A DNA stretch of 64,000 nt from JBGAPI01 sp044221335 (GCA_044221335.1 JBGAPI010000002.1:62001-126000), one strand, 5' to 3'. Positions 1-8,530 are shown, numbered from the stretch's first letter. Numbers and translations are program-made. The notes: a model not told the origin generated them from the letters alone.

Positions 1-1
1 G

Positions 2-1453
2 GCGCTGTCCTGGCAGAACCCCTATCGCAGCATCAACGGCTGGACCAGCACCGCCGGCTTCCCGACCGGCATCGGCCAGATGTCGCTGCCGCCGGACAAC
101 CAGTTCCACCAGTTCGCGGCCGACGTCGCCTGGCAGTGGAACGATCGCACCCGGCTCAGTGCCGACGTCGCCCGCGGCCGCCTGACCCAGAACGACGCCT
201 TCCTGCCCTACACCGTCGATCCCACCGCGGCCGCCTCGATCACCGTGCCGCTGCCGCGCGATTCGCTGGACGGCGAGATCATCACCACCGTCGCCAACCT
301 TCGCATCGCCTCGCGTCCGAACGCCGCGTTCAACTGGAGCGTGGGCTGGCGCTACGACGACCGCGACAACAACACGCCGCGTTCCGAATACGTCTACATC
401 GGCGGCGACTCCAACACCCAGAACACCGCGGCCACCAGCTCGTTCCGCCGCTACAACGAGCCGTACAGCTATCGCGAGAACCAGTGGCGTGCCGACGCCG
501 GATACCGCTTCGAAGCGGGCACCCGGCTGGCGTTCAACGCGCAGCGCCGCGAGATCGAGCGCAGCTATACCGAGCGCGAGCGCGCCGACGAGGACAGCGT
601 CGGCCTGGTCGTGAGCCATGCCATCGAGGACTGGCTGAACGTCCGGGTCGGTGCCACCTGGGCCGACCGCAGCGGCTCGACCTATCAGGGCAACGAGCCC
701 TTCCTGTCCGGCTACGCGCCCGGCTACACCAGCACGGTGCCCGGACAGTTCGAGAATCCGCCGGACCTGCGCCGCTTCTACGAGGCCGACCGCCGCCGCC
801 ACCAGGGCAGCCTGGCGGCGAGCGTGACTCCGACCGAGACCTTGTCGCTTGAGCTCGAGGCGCGTTTCGGCGATGACGACTATCGGCATTCGGCACTCGG
901 CCTCACCGGCAGCCGCTGGACCGCCTACACGGTCGGCGGTGCCTGGCAGCCGACCAGCGCCTGGCAGGCGCACGCGGAATACACCCACGAGTTCAACGCC
1001 GCCGACCAGGCTGGGCAGAGCACCTCGGGCGCGACCCGGGTCGCCGACGCGGCGAATCCGGCGCGCCACTGGGTCGCGCTGCACCGCGATGCGATCGACA
1101 CCGGCAGTGCCGGCATCGAGTGGAAGGGCCTGGACGGCCGCCTCACCCTCGGCCTCGACGACCTGGTCGCGCTGTCCAACGACGACATCCGCGTCACCGC
1201 CGGCAGCGCACTCGCGTACGCGCCGCTGCCGAACAACAAGACCCGTCTCGATTCGCTGTCGCTGCACGCGCGCTACCGGATGCATGCGCGCTGGTTCGCG
1301 GACCTGCGCTGGCGCCACGAGCGCTACCGCAGCTCCGACTGGGCGCTGGACGGCAACGAGGCCAACCAGCTCGCCAACGTGATCCTGTTCGGCGAGACCA
1401 GTCCCGACTATCGCGTCAACGCCGTCGCACTGACCTTCACCTACCACTTCTGA
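2..1453 (+). CDS. MtrB/PioB-family outer-membrane beta-barrel protein (5' end outside window)
   Basis: The reading frame is open to the left edge, so the signal peptide and N-terminal part are missing; 483 residues are visible. The sequence is a run of alternating polar/aromatic strands with acidic, Arg- and Tyr-rich turns, and ends in Tyr-His-Phe, the C-terminal aromatic residue used by outer-membrane barrels. Overall it resembles the decaheme-associated MtrB/PioB family. Known members form a porin sheath around a periplasmic multiheme cytochrome and carry electrons across the outer membrane, as in metal reduction or phototrophic iron oxidation. The cytochrome partner would be expected upstream, outside the window. 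Family assignment rests on general sequence character, so another large barrel family is possible. Confidence 0.7.
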   Translation, partial: ALSWQNPYRSINGWTSTAGFPTGIGQMSLPPDNQFHQFAADVAWQWNDRTRLSADVARGRLTQNDAFLPYTVDPTAAASITVPLPRDSLDGEIITTVANLRIASRPNAAFNWSVGWRYDDRDNNTPRSEYVYIGGDSNTQNTAATSSFRRYNEPYSYRENQWRADAGYRFEAGTRLAFNAQRREIERSYTERERADEDSVGLVVSHAIEDWLNVRVGATWADRSGSTYQGNEPFLSGYAPGYTSTVPGQFENPPDLRRFYEADRRRHQGSLAASVTPTETLSLELEARFGDDDYRHSALGLTGSRWTAYTVGGAWQPTSAWQAHAEYTHEFNAADQAGQSTSGATRVADAANPARHWVALHRDAIDTGSAGIEWKGLDGRLTLGLDDLVALSNDDIRVTAGSALAYAPLPNNKTRLDSLSLHARYRMHARWFADLRWRHERYRSSDWALDGNEANQLANVILFGETSPDYRVNAVALTFTYHF

Positions 1454-1481
1454 ACCGACGGGACCGCCCGTCCTGCGCCCC

Positions 1482-1488
1482 GAGGAGG
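1482..1488 (+). promoter_or_regulatory. Shine-Dalgarno for the small membrane protein
   Basis: GAGGAGG lies five bases before ATG 1494, only 40 bp after the MtrB-like stop codon. It fixes the downstream start and suggests the two genes are co-transcribed. Confidence 0.6.
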
Positions 1489-1493
1489 CCATC

Positions 1494-1988
1494 ATGAACG
1501 AGTCGAACCGCAACAACGATCCGGCCCTGCCGAACGTCGCCACCGTCCTCATCGCCGGTCTCGCCGGGGGTGCCTTCGAGCTCGCCTGGGTCGGCCTGTG
1601 GACCACGCTGACACAGACCTCGGCCAGCGCCGTCGCACGCGGAATCTCGGCCGCGGTCTCCACCCCGCTCGGCCAGGCGAGCCATGCCGCGCTGATCGGC
1701 ATCGGCATCCACTTCGCGCTGTCGATGGCGCTCGCCGCCCTGTTCGTCGGTCTGGCCTGGCGACCGCTCGCGCGGCACTTCGGCGGCCGCGGCGTCCTCG
1801 CCGGCGCCTGCCTCGCGCTCACCGGCGTGTGGGCTTTCAACTTTCTGGTGCTGCTGCCCTGGCTCGACCCCGCCTTCGTCAGCCTGCTGCCGCTGCCGGT
1901 CTCGGCGCTCTCGAAGCTCGGTTTCGGCGCGGTGATGGGCAGCTTCCTGGTCTCGACCGGGCAGCGTCGGTCCATCGTCGGGACCTGA
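1494..1988 (+). CDS. small integral membrane protein, function unknown
   Basis: A 164-residue protein with about four predicted membrane segments, near residues 15-40, 60-85, 98-122 and 130-155. It has a short polar N-terminus and no recognisable catalytic motif. A strong ribosome binding site precedes the ATG, and the gap to the MtrB-like gene is 40 bp in the same direction, so co-expression is likely. I do not recognise the family. A role beside the outer-membrane electron conduit is guilt by association only. Confidence 0.6.
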   Translation: MNESNRNNDPALPNVATVLIAGLAGGAFELAWVGLWTTLTQTSASAVARGISAAVSTPLGQASHAALIGIGIHFALSMALAALFVGLAWRPLARHFGGRGVLAGACLALTGVWAFNFLVLLPWLDPAFVSLLPLPVSALSKLGFGAVMGSFLVSTGQRRSIVGT

Positions 1989-2042
1989 TCGCTGCGACCG
2001 CCTCGGCGTCGCGGGGCGACAAGCCCGAATGCGGGGTCGACG

Positions 2043-3833
2043 TCAGTCGACCCCGTCGCCGAGGTCCTTGATCTCGCGGAAGATGAAGTCGTGGTACGAG
2101 GGCACCATCCGCGGGTCGGCGCATTCCTCGTAGCGCCCGTGGCAGCGTTCGCGCAGCAGGCGGTTGGCGGTGTAGTACTCGTCGAGCGGGAGGCCTGCGG
2201 CCTGCTGCAGCAGGCCGCCGAGGTAGATGATGTCGAGCAGCGGGTAGTCGAACTTCGGCGCGTCGGCGAGGTTCGACTTCAGCATGTAGTAGGTCGCCCA
2301 GTGGCGGTTCTCGCCCCAGCCTGCCGGCAGCACCTTGTCGAGGGAGTGCATCGCGCCGTCGAACGAGGGCTGGTGGTCGCCGAAGTGCAACAGCACGGTC
2401 GGGGTGTCGCGCTCGAGAAGCTGCTTCTCCAGCGCCGCCATCGCGGTGTCGGACTCGACCGCGCGAGCGAGGTAGTTCGACAGGTTCAGGTTCAGCCAAT
2501 CGTCGAGGCCCTTCTTCTCGGACAGCTTGCCCGGATAGAGCGGCTTGTTGAACGGCGGCTTCAGGTCCTTGTAGTCGTCCATGTGCGGACCGTGCTGGTG
2601 GATGGTCAGCAGGAAGAACAGGATCGGCTGGTCCGGGTGCTCCGCCTTCTCCTTCTGGTAGAGCTTCTGGAACAGCGCGAAGACGTCGGGATCGGGGCTG
2701 TGCCAGACGAGGCCGAGCTCGACGCCGTCGTAGAGCCGGTCGAAGCCGTACTCGCGGTAGGCGTTGCGGCCATTGATGAAGTCGGCATTGGTCGGATACA
2801 GCGCGACCACCCGGTAGCCGGCCTGCTTGAACGAGCGCGCGATGGTGTGCTGCGCCAGCGGCGACAGGTTGTAGGGCGCGTACAGGCCGGCATTGCCGAA
2901 CAGCGTGTGCGCGAGGCCGGTGATCAGGGCGAACTCCGAGGTCCAGGTGCCGCCGCCGAAGGTGTGCACGCCGAGCAGGCCGTGCGCGAGCGTGCGGCGG
3001 TCCGGCTGGGTCAGGCCGCGCTTGCACAGTGGGTTGCCCTTGCAGGCGGCGAGGATGGTCGGATCGAAGGTGCTCTCCTCGAGCACCGCGATCACGTCCG
3101 GGCGGACCGTCGGCGGGCGGCCCACCGGCACGTCGCTGCCACCCGCGGCGCGCACCACCGGGACGTCCTGCGGATTGGTCGGCGGAAGCTCGCGCCAGGT
3201 GATCTTCGGATCGGGGTTCGTCGCCGGCGGCGGGACGTGGATCTGGGTGTCGTAGAACGAGATGATGAAGTCGGTGACGAAGCTCTTGTCGTTGACCGCG
3301 ATCCACATCGGCTTGCCGTAGAGATCGGCGAACGGACCGCGCGGGGTCAGCGCGAGCGCGAGCACCCCGACGCCGGCCGCGAGGCCGCCCCAGCGCGCGA
3401 GACGGGCGCGGCCCGGTCGCGGGTCGAAGGCGAGCGGCGTGTCCGAGCGCCAGGCGAGCCAGGTGAGCAGCGGCAGGCCGATCACCAGCGCGAGGCAGGA
3501 CGCGGCGAGCCCCGGATAGCTCGCGATCACGTGCAGCGTGTCGAGCGTGAAGAAGTAGTACAGGTCCGGCGCGATCGCCGGCACCTCGAGGAACTGGAAC
3601 TTGAGCGCGGAGGACGCCCACATCATCCCGTAGATCGATGCCGAGGCCAGCAGCGCGAACCACGGCCGCCGTCCGAGGCAGGCCAGCACCACCGCGGTGG
3701 CGGTCATCAGCACGACGATGAAGCGCATCTCGTCGGCATTCGCGGCACTCGCCACGCAATAGACCAGCACGACGGCGAGCACGAGGAGTGCCAGCACCGG
3801 CAGCAGCAGGGGGCGGATTCGGGACGAGGACAT
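2043..3833 (-). CDS. LTA-synthase-like membrane protein with sulfatase/phosphotransferase fold
   Basis: A 596-residue protein with several N-terminal membrane segments (to about residue 165) followed by a large periplasmic alkaline-phosphatase-superfamily domain. Visible motifs are the metal/nucleophile region PDVIAVLEEST, in which the Thr is the expected catalytic residue, the FGGGTWTSEFALITG segment typical of LtaS/OpgB-like enzymes, and the metal-binding HFGDHQPSF near residue 480. Such enzymes move phosphoglycerol or phosphoethanolamine groups onto envelope glycans or lipids. The substrate cannot be told from sequence. The gene diverges from the DUF4139 gene across about 230 bp that must hold both promoters. 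Confidence 0.75.
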   Translation of the reverse strand: MSSSRIRPLLLPVLALLVLAVVLVYCVASAANADEMRFIVVLMTATAVVLACLGRRPWFALLASASIYGMMWASSALKFQFLEVPAIAPDLYYFFTLDTLHVIASYPGLAASCLALVIGLPLLTWLAWRSDTPLAFDPRPGRARLARWGGLAAGVGVLALALTPRGPFADLYGKPMWIAVNDKSFVTDFIISFYDTQIHVPPPATNPDPKITWRELPPTNPQDVPVVRAAGGSDVPVGRPPTVRPDVIAVLEESTFDPTILAACKGNPLCKRGLTQPDRRTLAHGLLGVHTFGGGTWTSEFALITGLAHTLFGNAGLYAPYNLSPLAQHTIARSFKQAGYRVVALYPTNADFINGRNAYREYGFDRLYDGVELGLVWHSPDPDVFALFQKLYQKEKAEHPDQPILFFLLTIHQHGPHMDDYKDLKPPFNKPLYPGKLSEKKGLDDWLNLNLSNYLARAVESDTAMAALEKQLLERDTPTVLLHFGDHQPSFDGAMHSLDKVLPAGWGENRHWATYYMLKSNLADAPKFDYPLLDIIYLGGLLQQAAGLPLDEYYTANRLLRERCHGRYEECADPRMVPSYHDFIFREIKDLGDGVD

Positions 3834-4062
3834 GGACCTGGCCGAGGAAAACCGGCGTCAGAATGAAGCCACCATCCTGAATGTGAAGGCGCCAAACTGC
3901 AATGGCGACACCCCGCGCCGCACGCGCGGTCAGGTCCGCTTCATCGGAGGTGCCCCGGCGCGGGACACTCCCGCACTAACCCCGGGGATCCTGCCGCCGC
4001 GTTGGATCGATGCCGAGCGTGCCGGACGGCGCGCGTCCCTCTCTCGAACCAGGAGTCATGCC

Positions 4063-5586
4063 GTGCTCACGAACTCAAGAATGGCCGCCGCCATCGCCCT
4101 CGCCATCGCCGCAGCGCCGCATTCGGCGCCGGCCGCGCCGGCCGCCGTCGCCCCGGACTACTCGCTGACGATCTACAGTTCCGCGGCCCCCGGCCAGCTG
4201 TCCACCGCGACGCTCGCCAACTACGGCGTCGCCCTGCCCGGCTACGCCCTGGTGCGCGACAGCCGGCCGATGGACCTGAAGCCAGGGCTGTCGCCGCTGC
4301 GGTTCACCGACGTCGCCAAGCGGATCGATCCGACCACCGTCAGCTTCGCGTCGCTGACCGATCCCGCTGGCACCCGGGTGATCGAGCAGAACTACCAGTT
4401 CGACCTCGTGAGCCAGGAAAAGCTGATGGAGCGCTACGTCGGCGAGACCATCACGGTCGAGCAGGTCCGCGGGGAGCAGGTCGACCGGATCACCGGCCGC
4501 CTGCTGTCCGCCTCGGGGGCGCTGATCCTCGCGAAGGACAACGGCGAGGTGCTGACCCTCAACAGCTACAACAACGTCGCGTTCCCGAGCCTGCCGGGCG
4601 GCCTCATCACCAAGCCGACCCTGGTCTGGCTGATCGACGCCGCGCGCGGCGGCAGCCACCAGGCGCGGGTCAGCTACCAGACCCAGGGCATGACCTGGTG
4701 GTCGGACTACAACGTCACCCTGCGCGAGGGCGAGGAGCGCTGCGAGATGGACCTGTCGGCCTGGGTGACCATCGTCAATCAGGCCGGCGGCAGCTTCCCG
4801 GCGGCGCAGATCAAGCTGGTCGCCGGCGAGGTCAATCGTGCCCCGGCGGCGCCGGCACCGGCGATGCTGGCCGGGGCGGTGACGAAGATGGCGCGCGCCG
4901 AGCAGGTCGCCCCCGGCTTCAGCGAGTCGAGCCTGTTCGAATATCACCTCTACACGCTCGGCCGGCGCGCCGACCTGCCGGACAACTCGACGAAGCAGCT
5001 GGAGCTGTTCCCGGCAGCGACGGCGGTGTCATGCCGGAAGAACCTGATCTTCACGGCCTCGCCGCCGCCGTGGTCGTACTGGGGCGCGCCGATCATGGAC
5101 CAGGGCTACGGTTCGACCACCGAGGGCACCGTCGGCGCCTACCTCGAGTTCGACAACCGCGAGGCCAATCATCTCGGCATGCCGCTGCCGGCCGGCCGGG
5201 TGCGGGTCAACCAGGCCAACCGCGCCGACGGCGCGCTGGAGTTCATCGGCGAGGACAGCATCAAGCACACGCCGCGCAACGAGACGCTGAAGATCAAGCT
5301 CGGCAATTCCTTCGACGTCGTCGGCGAGCGACGCCAGGTCGACTTCAAGCTGAACAATGCGGAGCACTGGCTCGACGAGACCTTCGAACTGTCCGTGCGC
5401 AACCGGAAGAAGTCGGCGACCACCGTGATCGCCCGCGAGTACCTGTACCGCTGGAGCAACTGGGCGATCACCGCGAAGAACCACGACTACGACAAGCGCG
5501 ACGCCAATACGGTCGACTTCCCGCTGACGATCGCGGCGGATGGCGAGGCGAAGGTGCGCTACACGGTGCGCTATTCCTGGAAATAG
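4063..5586 (+). CDS. DUF4139 domain-containing exported protein
   Basis: A 507-residue protein beginning at GTG 4063, chosen because AGGAG at 4051-4055 sits seven bases upstream; ATG 4058 is out of frame, and ATG 4081 is a possible alternative. The Ala-rich N-terminus looks like a signal peptide ending near residue 28. The body has the DUF4139 character: an LYTLGRRADLPDNSTKQLELF segment, beta-rich spacing, and a C-terminal TVRYSW ending. Function of the family is unknown. The stop codon TAG runs directly into a REP-like hairpin. Confidence 0.7.
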   Translation: MLTNSRMAAAIALAIAAAPHSAPAAPAAVAPDYSLTIYSSAAPGQLSTATLANYGVALPGYALVRDSRPMDLKPGLSPLRFTDVAKRIDPTTVSFASLTDPAGTRVIEQNYQFDLVSQEKLMERYVGETITVEQVRGEQVDRITGRLLSASGALILAKDNGEVLTLNSYNNVAFPSLPGGLITKPTLVWLIDAARGGSHQARVSYQTQGMTWWSDYNVTLREGEERCEMDLSAWVTIVNQAGGSFPAAQIKLVAGEVNRAPAAPAPAMLAGAVTKMARAEQVAPGFSESSLFEYHLYTLGRRADLPDNSTKQLELFPAATAVSCRKNLIFTASPPPWSYWGAPIMDQGYGSTTEGTVGAYLEFDNREANHLGMPLPAGRVRVNQANRADGALEFIGEDSIKHTPRNETLKIKLGNSFDVVGERRQVDFKLNNAEHWLDETFELSVRNRKKSATTVIAREYLYRWSNWAITAKNHDYDKRDANTVDFPLTIAADGEAKVRYTVRYSWK

Positions 5587-5605
5587 GGTGCGCCTTGGGC
5601 GCGCC
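5584..5605 (+). repeat. TAG-headed REP-like hairpin at the end of the DUF4139 gene
   Basis: The stop codon TAG is followed at once by GGTGCGCC-TTG-GGCGCGCC, an eight-base stem with one G-T pair. A nearly identical hairpin follows gatB at 18638-18659. There is no T-tract, so this is a repeat or transcript-end stabiliser rather than a classic terminator. Confidence 0.5.
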
Positions 5606-5614
5606 GGGCGACGG

Positions 5615-6565
5615 TCACTTCGATCCGGCGCCGGTGTCGCGGGGCGCCGGTCGCAGCAGACTGGACATCGCCGATCCCGCCACCACCGCGAGGGCCCCGA
5701 CCCAGCCCAGCACCCCGATCTGCTCCGACGCGATCAGGTCCGGATGCAGTGCATGCGCCGCACTGACGGCCCCGACGCACAGCAGCGGCGTCAGCGCGAG
5801 CACCACGGAAACGCGCGACGCCTCCCAGTGTGCCAACGCCTCGGCGAACGCGCCGTAGGCGCCGAGCGTGTTGAGCGCGCAGTAGACCAGCGCGACGAGG
5901 TGGCGGCGGTCGAGCGCCAGCAGCGTCTCGGGATGCGCGAGCGGCCACAGCACGACAGTGGCGACGACGTAGATGAAGCCGAGGATCGCCGGCGACGACA
6001 GGTGCAGCAGCAGCTGCTTCTGCAGCAGCGCGTACACCGCCCAGACCAGCGCGGCGCCGCCGATCAGCGCGGCGCCGAAGAGGTAGTCGCCGCCGGCCGG
6101 CAGCGCCCGGCCGGACTGGTCGGAAAAGAACAGCACCAGGCCGGCGACGATCGCGGCGAGTCCGGCCCACTGGCCGGCGCTGTAGCGCTCGCCGAACACG
6201 ACGAGGCCGCCGAGCCCCATCAGCAGCGGCGCCGCCTGGATCAGCAGCTGCGCGTTGGCCGGCGTGGTGAACTTGAGGCCGAGGAGATAGCCGACGTAGT
6301 TTCCGATCAGCATCAGCCCGGCGAACGCGAGCATCAGCCAGCGCCTGCCGCCGAGTTCGCGAAACTGGCCGAGCTGGCGCCGCGCCGCCAGCCACAGCAG
6401 CATCACCGCCGCGGCGAAGGCGAAGCGTGCCCAGGTCAGCGTGTAGGGGTCGATCTGCTCCAGCGCGACCTTCAGCGCGATCGGCAGCGTCGCCCAGAAC
6501 GCTGCGGTCGTGAGTGCCAGGGTGAGACCCAGCCGCCAGCGGCCGGACACCTGATGTCGTGCCAT
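5615..6565 (-). CDS. EamA/DMT-superfamily transporter
   Basis: A 316-residue protein with about ten hydrophobic helices arranged as two EamA repeats. The first begins near residue 12 (LALTTAAFWATLPIALK) and the second near residue 158 (GAALIGGAALVWAVYALLQ). Length and layout match drug/metabolite exporters of the RhaT/YdcZ type. The substrate is not predictable. The gene is convergent with the DUF4139 gene, leaving 28 bp between them, and divergent from the lipoprotein gene at 6680. Confidence 0.8.
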   Translation of the reverse strand: MARHQVSGRWRLGLTLALTTAAFWATLPIALKVALEQIDPYTLTWARFAFAAAVMLLWLAARRQLGQFRELGGRRWLMLAFAGLMLIGNYVGYLLGLKFTTPANAQLLIQAAPLLMGLGGLVVFGERYSAGQWAGLAAIVAGLVLFFSDQSGRALPAGGDYLFGAALIGGAALVWAVYALLQKQLLLHLSSPAILGFIYVVATVVLWPLAHPETLLALDRRHLVALVYCALNTLGAYGAFAEALAHWEASRVSVVLALTPLLCVGAVSAAHALHPDLIASEQIGVLGWVGALAVVAGSAMSSLLRPAPRDTGAGSK

Positions 6566-6679
6566 CGGGGACCCCTCGGTGAGCTCCGCAGTGTAGCGAT
6601 GGCCCTCGGGCGCGCCGCGGTTCAGGCGGCATTGTCATGACTGCGCCAGAATCATCGGGCTATCCCCGCGGAGAAGGTC

Positions 6680-7216
6680 ATGAACGCCGCCGCCGATTCC
6701 TCCCGAGCCGTCCGTCGCGCCGCGCTGGCCGTGCTGGCGTTGGCGCTCGGCGGATGTGCCGAGTCCGACTACTACACCCACTCCGATGCGCGCGGCGACG
6801 GCGTCTACTACACCGCCGATCGCCACAGCCGCTCGCGGCTGTACGACGACGGCACGCCGTCCCCCTATTCCTGGAGCCTCGGCTACGCGAGCGGGCCGAT
6901 CGGTCCCTGGGCCTACGGCTACATCGGCGCGCCCGCCTACGGTGGCTGGTGGGATCCGTGGTTCGACGTTCCGGTGGTCTATGTCTACACCGGTCCGTGG
7001 CGCGATCACGGTCACTGGCGTCATTCGGGGTATGGCGACTCGCGCGACTATGCCCCGCGCGCCGCCCGCGCCGAGGTCGAGCGCGCCGCCGATCGGGGGA
7101 CGCCCGGCAAGGCCGGGTTCAACGACGGGCCGCCGGCGCGCGCGCGGGACTGGGCTTCCGACCGTGGCCGCGCCCCGCGCGGTCACGATGATCGCGGCCG
7201 CCGCGAGCGCGATTGA
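6680..7216 (+). CDS. Tyr/Gly/Asp-rich lipoprotein, function unknown
   Basis: A 178-residue protein whose N-terminus carries a lipoprotein signal with lipobox LGGC (Cys at about residue 26). The mature part is rich in Tyr, Gly, Trp, Asp and Arg and has a central YGGWWDPWFDVPVVYVYTGPW stretch, followed by a charged Arg/Asp tail. A purine-rich GGAGAAGG precedes the ATG. No catalytic motif is visible and I do not recognise the family; the composition suggests a surface or periplasmic low-complexity protein. Confidence 0.6.
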   Translation: MNAAADSSRAVRRAALAVLALALGGCAESDYYTHSDARGDGVYYTADRHSRSRLYDDGTPSPYSWSLGYASGPIGPWAYGYIGAPAYGGWWDPWFDVPVVYVYTGPWRDHGHWRHSGYGDSRDYAPRAARAEVERAADRGTPGKAGFNDGPPARARDWASDRGRAPRGHDDRGRRERD

Positions 7217-7761
7217 GCGCGGCCACGATGTTCGCTTGTCCCGGATACACTCGTTTGCACAGGCAGCGCCGCGAAACCGCCGATCCACGGGAATTCGGGG
7301 GCTCCGAAAAGGCTGCTAGCATGTCCACATGGTCGCAGTGCGTCAGGTTCTGACCATGGCGGTCGAAAACGTCATGCGGAGTCTGTGGCTGCGATCACAG
7401 AACACGCCATGCGAGGCGCGCAAGCTTCGCCACGAGACGCCACCGTACACGGCACCGTCTTCTGGCGCCCGGCAATGGTCCTAAAGGATTCCCCCTGTTC
7501 CCGAACGACCGCCGGGCGCCAGTTCCTCCCGCCGCGACACCGAAACCCTCCGCGGCGCGCTCCTCCGATCACGAAGCACCTCCCGCCCGACACACCGAGG
7601 CTGTGACTCCGCGTCGGAAGCAGGGCGTCGGGCGATGATGCGCGCCACGGGTCGGTCGCGGCGTCCCGGGACGAAGGGCGGTCCCAAGACCCTTCGGGTC
7701 CGGTCGCCGCATCGGCCAGGCGCCGCACGCTGTGGCCGGCACCGCGACGCTCCGGCACACG
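7217..7761. other. non-coding stretch with one long hairpin
   Basis: I see no convincing gene in these 545 bases. The open frames have low-complexity Arg/Pro-rich products, no ribosome binding site and no family signal. The main feature is an inverted repeat at 7462-7522. The right edge runs into the terminator of the sRNA encoded on the minus strand. Confidence 0.5.
7462..7522. repeat. 12-bp perfect inverted repeat forming a long hairpin
   Basis: CTGGCGCCCGGC at 7462-7473 is exactly complementary to GCCGGGCGCCAG at 7511-7522. Inside, GGTC/GACC can add four pairs, and the loop contains TCCTAAAGGA and a C-rich run. The structure would be very stable as RNA on either strand. No T-tract follows, so it is not a simple terminator. 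Confidence 0.5.
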
Positions 7762-7803
7762 AAAAAAAACCGGCCGCCACGAGGCTGTCGTGGAGCCGGT
7801 TTG
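7762..7803 (-). terminator. rho-independent terminator of the minus-strand sRNA
   Basis: Read on the minus strand, AAACCGGC and CCACGA pair with TCGTGG and GCCGGTTT across a CAGCC loop with a small T/CG bulge. An uninterrupted run of eight T (7769-7762) follows. The T-run occurs only in the minus direction, so the terminator serves a transcript entering from higher coordinates. Confidence 0.8.
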
Positions 7804-7883
7804 GGGAGTGCTTCCCCGGATGGTGTCTTGGTCGACCCTGTTCTCTCGACCCATGACGCTTGCGCGCGACCCATCCGGGTGCA
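7762..7883 (-). ncRNA. candidate sigma-54-dependent small RNA, about 120 nt
   Basis: A consensus -24/-12 promoter on the minus strand (7909-7894) predicts a start near 7883, and a strong terminator ends at 7762, giving about 122 nt. Between them the RNA is highly structured. A nine-base closing stem pairs 7871-7879 with 7815-7823. Inside it lies a six-base hairpin (7846-7851 with 7830-7835) whose loop reads GAGAACAGGG. A GGGGA/TCCCC stem at 7803-7817 competes with the closing stem. A 170-codon open frame crosses the region but has no ribosome binding site and reads through the terminator, so I judge it non-coding. No known RNA family is assigned. Confidence 0.65.
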
Positions 7884-7893
7884 CCGGGGAGTG

Positions 7894-7909
7894 AGCAACT
7901 TGCGTGCCA
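7894..7909 (-). promoter_or_regulatory. sigma-54 (-24/-12) promoter for the sRNA
   Basis: The minus strand reads TGGCACG-CAAG-TTGCT, an exact match to the RpoN consensus TGGCACG-N4-TTGCW with the required GG-N10-GC spacing. The start site is predicted about 12 bases downstream of the -12 C, near 7883. Confidence 0.75.
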
Positions 7910-7920
7910 ATGTCCAGCGT

Positions 7921-7936
7921 CGGCGCGAAGCTTGCA
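7921..7936 (+). promoter_or_regulatory. sigma-54-like promoter upstream of the GNAT gene
   Basis: The plus strand reads CGGCGCG-AAGC-TTGCA. It keeps GG-N10-GC and the TTGCA box and differs from consensus at two -24 positions. The predicted start near 7947 lies 27 bases before ATG 7974. Only 11 bp separate it from the divergent sRNA promoter, so one enhancer-binding protein could serve both. Confidence 0.5.
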
Positions 7937-7973
7937 AGGTCGTCGCCATGCGTACCCGCAGATGGAACTGCCC

Positions 7974-8459
7974 ATGAGCACCGCCGCCCCGTCCATGATC
8001 CGTCGCGCCACGGTCGACGACATCGTCGCGACCTTCGAGGTGCGGGCCCATACCCGCGAGAACGCCATCTCGCGCGAACGGCTGCATGCGCTCGGCATCA
8101 CCCCGAAGGAGATCGAGGTGCAGATGCTGGCCGGCCAGCTCGAGTCCTTCGTCGCCGTGGTCGACGGCGAGGTCGTCGGCTTCTGCAACGGCGTGACCGG
8201 CACCGGCGAGATCCACGTGCTGGCGGTGCGTGACGGCTACGAGCGCCGCGGCCTCGGCCGCGGACTGCTCACCGCGGTGATGGACGTGCTGGTCGCGCAC
8301 GGCCACCGCCGGCTTTTCCTCTACACCAGCCCGCGATCCGACTGGCGAGCGTTCCGGGTCTATCGCGACCATGGCTGGGCGCCGACCGGCGAGGCTCTGG
8401 CGAACGGTGACGAGCGCCTGGAGTGGCTGGCTCCGGCGGCCGCCAAGGCTGTCCGATAG
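7974..8459 (+). CDS. GNAT-family N-acetyltransferase
   Basis: A 161-residue protein with a single acetyltransferase domain. The acetyl-CoA pyrophosphate loop is RDGYERRGLGRGLL (about residues 84-97), followed by the helix and beta-bulge order usual for GNAT proteins and an FRVYRDHGWAPTGE segment near the end. ATG 7974 was chosen because homology-like sequence starts soon after; ATG 7962 is in frame and equally possible, and no strong ribosome binding site marks either. The acyl acceptor is unknown. A sigma-54-like promoter precedes it. Confidence 0.75.
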   Translation: MSTAAPSMIRRATVDDIVATFEVRAHTRENAISRERLHALGITPKEIEVQMLAGQLESFVAVVDGEVVGFCNGVTGTGEIHVLAVRDGYERRGLGRGLLTAVMDVLVAHGHRRLFLYTSPRSDWRAFRVYRDHGWAPTGEALANGDERLEWLAPAAAKAVR

Positions 8460-8469
8460 CGGACGACCG

Positions 8470-8489
8470 GGCGTGCGTGGGCGCACGCC
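8470..8489. terminator. hairpin after the GNAT gene
   Basis: GGCGTGCG-TGGG-CGCACGCC forms an eight-base perfect stem 10 bases after the GNAT stop codon. No T-run follows, so termination would be rho-dependent or weak. Confidence 0.35.
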
Positions 8490-8530
8490 GGGACCGGAAA
8501 GCCACCCGCAAACCCGCATCCGGACTCGCT

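Noticed and set aside
3832..4062. N-terminal extension of the DUF4139 frame upstream of GTG 4063
   Set aside because: The extension lacks a ribosome binding site, has no hydrophobic or conserved part and would bury the signal peptide. AGGAG sits right before GTG 4063.
7372..7884. Open frame of 170 codons on the minus strand across the sRNA region
   Set aside because: It reads straight through the terminator hairpin, lacks a ribosome binding site and has a low-complexity product with many Arg/Gly residues. The promoter and terminator fit a non-coding RNA better.
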